Shown here: one piece after another, positions 61,087-64,000 of the stretch
How positions within the stretch are numbered: position 1 is the first letter of the stretch
Layout: each line of letters opens with the position of its first letter
Assembly (NCBI GenBank): GCA_951799445.1
Contig: OX637296.1
Span: forward strand, 3,348,001-3,412,000
From: Pseudisothecium myosuroides
Lineage: Eukaryota > Streptophyta > Bryopsida > Hypnales > Lembophyllaceae
Reading direction: 5' to 3'
Length of the DNA: 64,000 bases
Notes under the pieces: generated by a model
Databases searched by the model: none
Told to the model about the DNA's origin: nothing
Seen by the model: only the letters and a program-made list of their open reading frames with translations
Position numbers and translations under genes: made by a program

Positions 61087-62166
61087 CGGGCAACTCCATG
61101 TGAATGTCAATTGTCTACACCTAGGTCAATTGAAGAGATTTTGGTCTGGCTTGGCTTGTCAATGTGCTTGTCTTTTTTGGTATGTTTTCTAGTAATGGAT
61201 TGGTAGCACATTTTTACATTCATTTGCCAAATTAATTTTTTTTTGCGAAAAAATAATTATTGTAGCACATGCTAATTTTTTTAGGATATCCACTGAAATT
61301 CCTTGATTATTATAAGATTTTTTATTATTTTATTTACCAAAACAACAAAACTATTATACAAATTGCATTGTAGCAAAACATAAACTGACAAATTGTATTG
61401 TAGCTATCAAAATAAAAATATATAATATATAATATATTTTTATATTTAAATTTTTTATATTTTCTTAAAACAAACCATCGTTTTTAGAATTATTTTGCTA
61501 AGATATATATAGCTTCTCAATCCCAAGATTATCATTATTTTTTAATAGATTATATTTGGATTTTATCAGTATATATATTTCATACAATAACTTCAAGAGT
61601 TTGGTTGGTTCAAGCTATCAATTTTGGAAAATTTTGCTTAATTTGTTATATTAGTAGCTAAAGTAGTAGCTGGAATATAGTTTTTGGCTTCTTATAATTA
61701 ATTTATTGGTTGGTTGAAGAGCTTTTTCCTTTCAAGAAATCCCAATAGGCTTCTAGCTAGATCCAAGAGCTTAAGAAAATTAACAATACTAGCCTTTTAA
61801 AAATGGCTATTGAAAATCATTTTTCAATGTTTTGTTGATCCTTCACAAGACTTTGTATTCTACATAGCAAGTATAGTTAGTACAAACAAATCATAAATTG
61901 CTAAAACTACCATATAATAGCCAAGAAAAAATTACTCCTATCATTCTCCCTTTTTCATCTTTGGAAAAAACACTAGAACTTAATATTTAGCAATAGTGAT
62001 AAAATCTAGAAAATTTGAATCACACTTAAGAAATTAATCATCCCAAATTAGTAAAGAGAGGTTAGTATATTTATACTTATTTATGATTGAGGCAAAGAGG
62101 AATTAGTATTCTTTTGCTCCATATAACTAGTTGTACAGATTGTCGTGAAAGATGATGTTAAAAATG
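61087..62166. other. AT-rich non-coding stretch
   Basis: No gene or clear inverted-repeat element is visible. Confidence 0.4.
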
Positions 62167-62712
62167 TATTTTGACAACAAAGTGTTGGCTTAACCTCCAT
62201 TTTGAGTATGCAATTTCTATAAAACTTATATAATTGATATTATGTAAAGGCATCCCCACAACTAACACGTTGAACAAGGGTGCAAACAAGGATTTGTTGT
62301 GGTTTGGCATGCTGCCATTTTGATTGAAGAGTCACGGCCCTAAGGGAAGACTCGCCAAGTGGTCAAAAGGTGCACTATACTTCTTATTTTATTATTTTAA
62401 GAAAATCTCTTCTACTTTTGAAGACAAGCCTTCAAAAGGTGGGATTCAAAAGATTATAAAATAGCATAGCGAGCCACGTTCAAGACTCTCCATTTGCTTG
62501 TGCCTTCTTCATTTTTTGAAGTGGCTAGGCATATTTTTGCACTTGGCGTGCATACCGTGGGCCAGTTTCTAAGCCATGGCCCGCCCATTGCCCATGTTGA
62601 GTGCCTTGCTGTGGGGTTGCTCTTATTTTGACAACAAAGTGTTGGCTTAACCTCCATTTTGAGTATATATAATTTCTATAGAACTTATATAATTGATATA
62701 ATGTAAGATAAT
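62167..62712. repeat. Pair of about 80-bp direct repeats 467 bp apart
   Basis: The sequence TATTTTGACAACAAAGTGTT, then GGCTTAACCTCCATTTTGAG starts at 62167 and again at 62634, and similarity continues through ACTTATATAATTGATAT to about 62246 and 62712. The enclosed 390 bp has higher GC content and no clear ORF. This could be a segmental duplication or the remains of a small terminal-repeat element. Confidence 0.6.
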
Positions 62713-63559
62713 CCAATTCAAATAGTGTACCATATTATTTTTCAATATTTTAGATTATAGAGACATATTGATTATGAGAAGTCAATGATAACACTCACTA
62801 CCTATCAAGGATGTAGAAACCTAGTGTATGTGGGCAAATCACGTTCCAAAGATGTTTGTTTGGACCTGAATGTCTAAGCTCACACCCAAATACAAGTACG
62901 TAACGTCTAAGGGATAAATACACCTTTTATTTTGCAATGGTCACATTTAAGGCCTAGGTGGACGACCTAGACAAACTACTGCCCGTATGGACAAAAAGAC
63001 ATCAAAGTAGTCTAAAAGTTGGCAAACATGTAACGGCACCCGAGACGACACACATTTCGACGGATGAGCATGCAAGCATTTTGAAAATTAAAATGTTTAA
63101 AGAATAACAAAATGTAGATATAAAAGAAGAATGAAGATTATGAAGCATAGAGGTTTTATATGAGGAAAAAATTCATCATAAGTTTTGCTACACTTGATGT
63201 TTGCAATATGGAATGTTCAAGGTTTGATCAATGTAGATATATTCTATTCCAATTTGATAGTGGTAAAATTCATTGAGATTGATAATATATTAGCAGGTAT
63301 ATTAGAGGAAATAACTCTAACTTCCCATATTGTACCTATTCCATGATAAAAACCTAGTTACTAAATTGAAGCATTAGGAATAAAAAATTATTTTTCTCCC
63401 ATACATTCAAGGTTGTCCAAAAGTTGGACTTCAAGACGCGTAGGACATAGATGGGACCCTTCAAGTATTTGATCACACACCATATTTTGACTTTTATTCA
63501 ACTTAGGTAAAAAACCATGTACCATCCACTATAATTGGCCAATTGTCATTTGTTGCTAT
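62713..63559. other. AT-rich non-coding stretch
   Basis: No gene or clear repeat is visible. Confidence 0.4.
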
Positions 63560-63875
63560 TTATTGAAGGCTTTTGTTTGTTTTTCTAGCATCATTGAGAC
63601 AATTGATTCTAATTAGTGAAGGAAAGGAGTAACTTTTGTACTGAATGAAATACCAACCTTGTGATGGCTTTTGATAGAGTGCAAAAAATCCAATCGTAGG
63701 TTTATTAACACTTGGAGTTAACATTGACAACCAATGTGGGCCTCTAGTGTGAGCCACATCAAATTCATAACCATTTGCTTTCACCAGGTCAACTTACCAT
63801 TGTTCACCACAAAATACGTCACATTTCAACACAAATTGCGGATGCCAATCATTTCTAAATTCTAATCCGCCAATA
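63560..63875 (-). pseudogene. Unidentified broken ORF near the window edge
   Basis: A minus-strand frame from about 63875 reads IGGLEFRNDWHPQFVLKCDV, then FCGEQW, a TAA stop (63796-63794), VDLVKANGYEFDVAHTRGPH, then WLSMLTPSVNKP and on to a stop at 63560. Amino-acid usage (Trp, Cys, His, Gly, few Lys/Asn runs) looks more protein-like than other AT-rich frames here. I do not recognise the family. It may be a decayed exon or a transposon-borne fragment continuing beyond the window. Confidence 0.25.
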
Positions 63876-64000
63876 CTGGATCATTATATCCAATCACTTG
63901 CCAACCAAAATAATTTCTTGTCTACCACACATCCTTTGCCTTTTGGAAATTTAATTTTTTTCAAGAGACTTCCATGTTGACAAACCAATACTTATGCCCC

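Noticed and set aside
1..64000. tRNA or rRNA genes, CRISPR arrays, bacterial operons
   Set aside because: None was recognised by eye; exon-intron structure and gene content indicate plant nuclear DNA.

Overview
The window looks like nuclear DNA of a land plant. It is AT-rich, with three well-spaced, intron-rich genes whose exons join cleanly at GT..AG boundaries. One gene is a BTB-TAZ protein, a domain pairing I know only from land plants; another is a plant-type four-CH-domain fimbrin. Intergenic DNA is dominated by diverged inverted-repeat elements and dead DNA transposons. A non-flowering lineage such as a bryophyte or lycophyte fits, but the species cannot be named from the sequence.

Layout: (1) 1-2.4 kb, repeats: a Stowaway-type end, a diverged tandem duplication and an Emigrant/pogo-type MITE. 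(2) 3540-6924 (+), BTB/TAZ scaffold protein, six exons, 523 codons. (3) 6.9-16.6 kb, non-coding AT-rich DNA with MITEs and two adjacent TTAA-flanked elements. (4) 17182-22789 (+), fimbrin, fourteen exons, about 670 codons. (5) 22.8-26.1 kb, non-coding with one MITE. (6) 26874-31989 (+), CDT2/DTL-type WD40 substrate receptor, sixteen exons, 499 codons, preceded by E2F-type and bZIP-type sites and a 250-bp tandem duplication. (7) 33.2-37.6 kb, three more TTAA-flanked elements, one with a nested MITE, and a Stowaway-type MITE. (8) 41.6-46.0 kb, hAT-type fragments and a truncated Tc1-type transposase. (9) 47979-59083, an Emigrant-type MITE split by a roughly 10.9-kb PIF/Harbinger element that carries a dead Myb/SANT-like gene and a dead DDE nuclease gene in convergent orientation, plus nested elements. 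(10) 59.1-64 kb, more MITEs, direct repeats and an unidentified broken ORF.

The three host genes do not form an obvious pathway: one is a BTB/TAZ regulatory adaptor, one bundles actin, and one recruits PCNA-bound substrates to the CUL4-DDB1 ubiquitin ligase. The most unusual material is in the transposons: a Tc1-type transposase relic whose motif style recalls fungal or animal elements, a TTAA/CCC..GGG family resembling non-autonomous piggyBac elements, and a Harbinger element whose genes are broken almost only by stop codons explicable as C-to-T changes. No complete new autonomous system was found. Exon joins were made by hand from reading frame and splice sites, and family names rest on recognised motifs, not on database searches.
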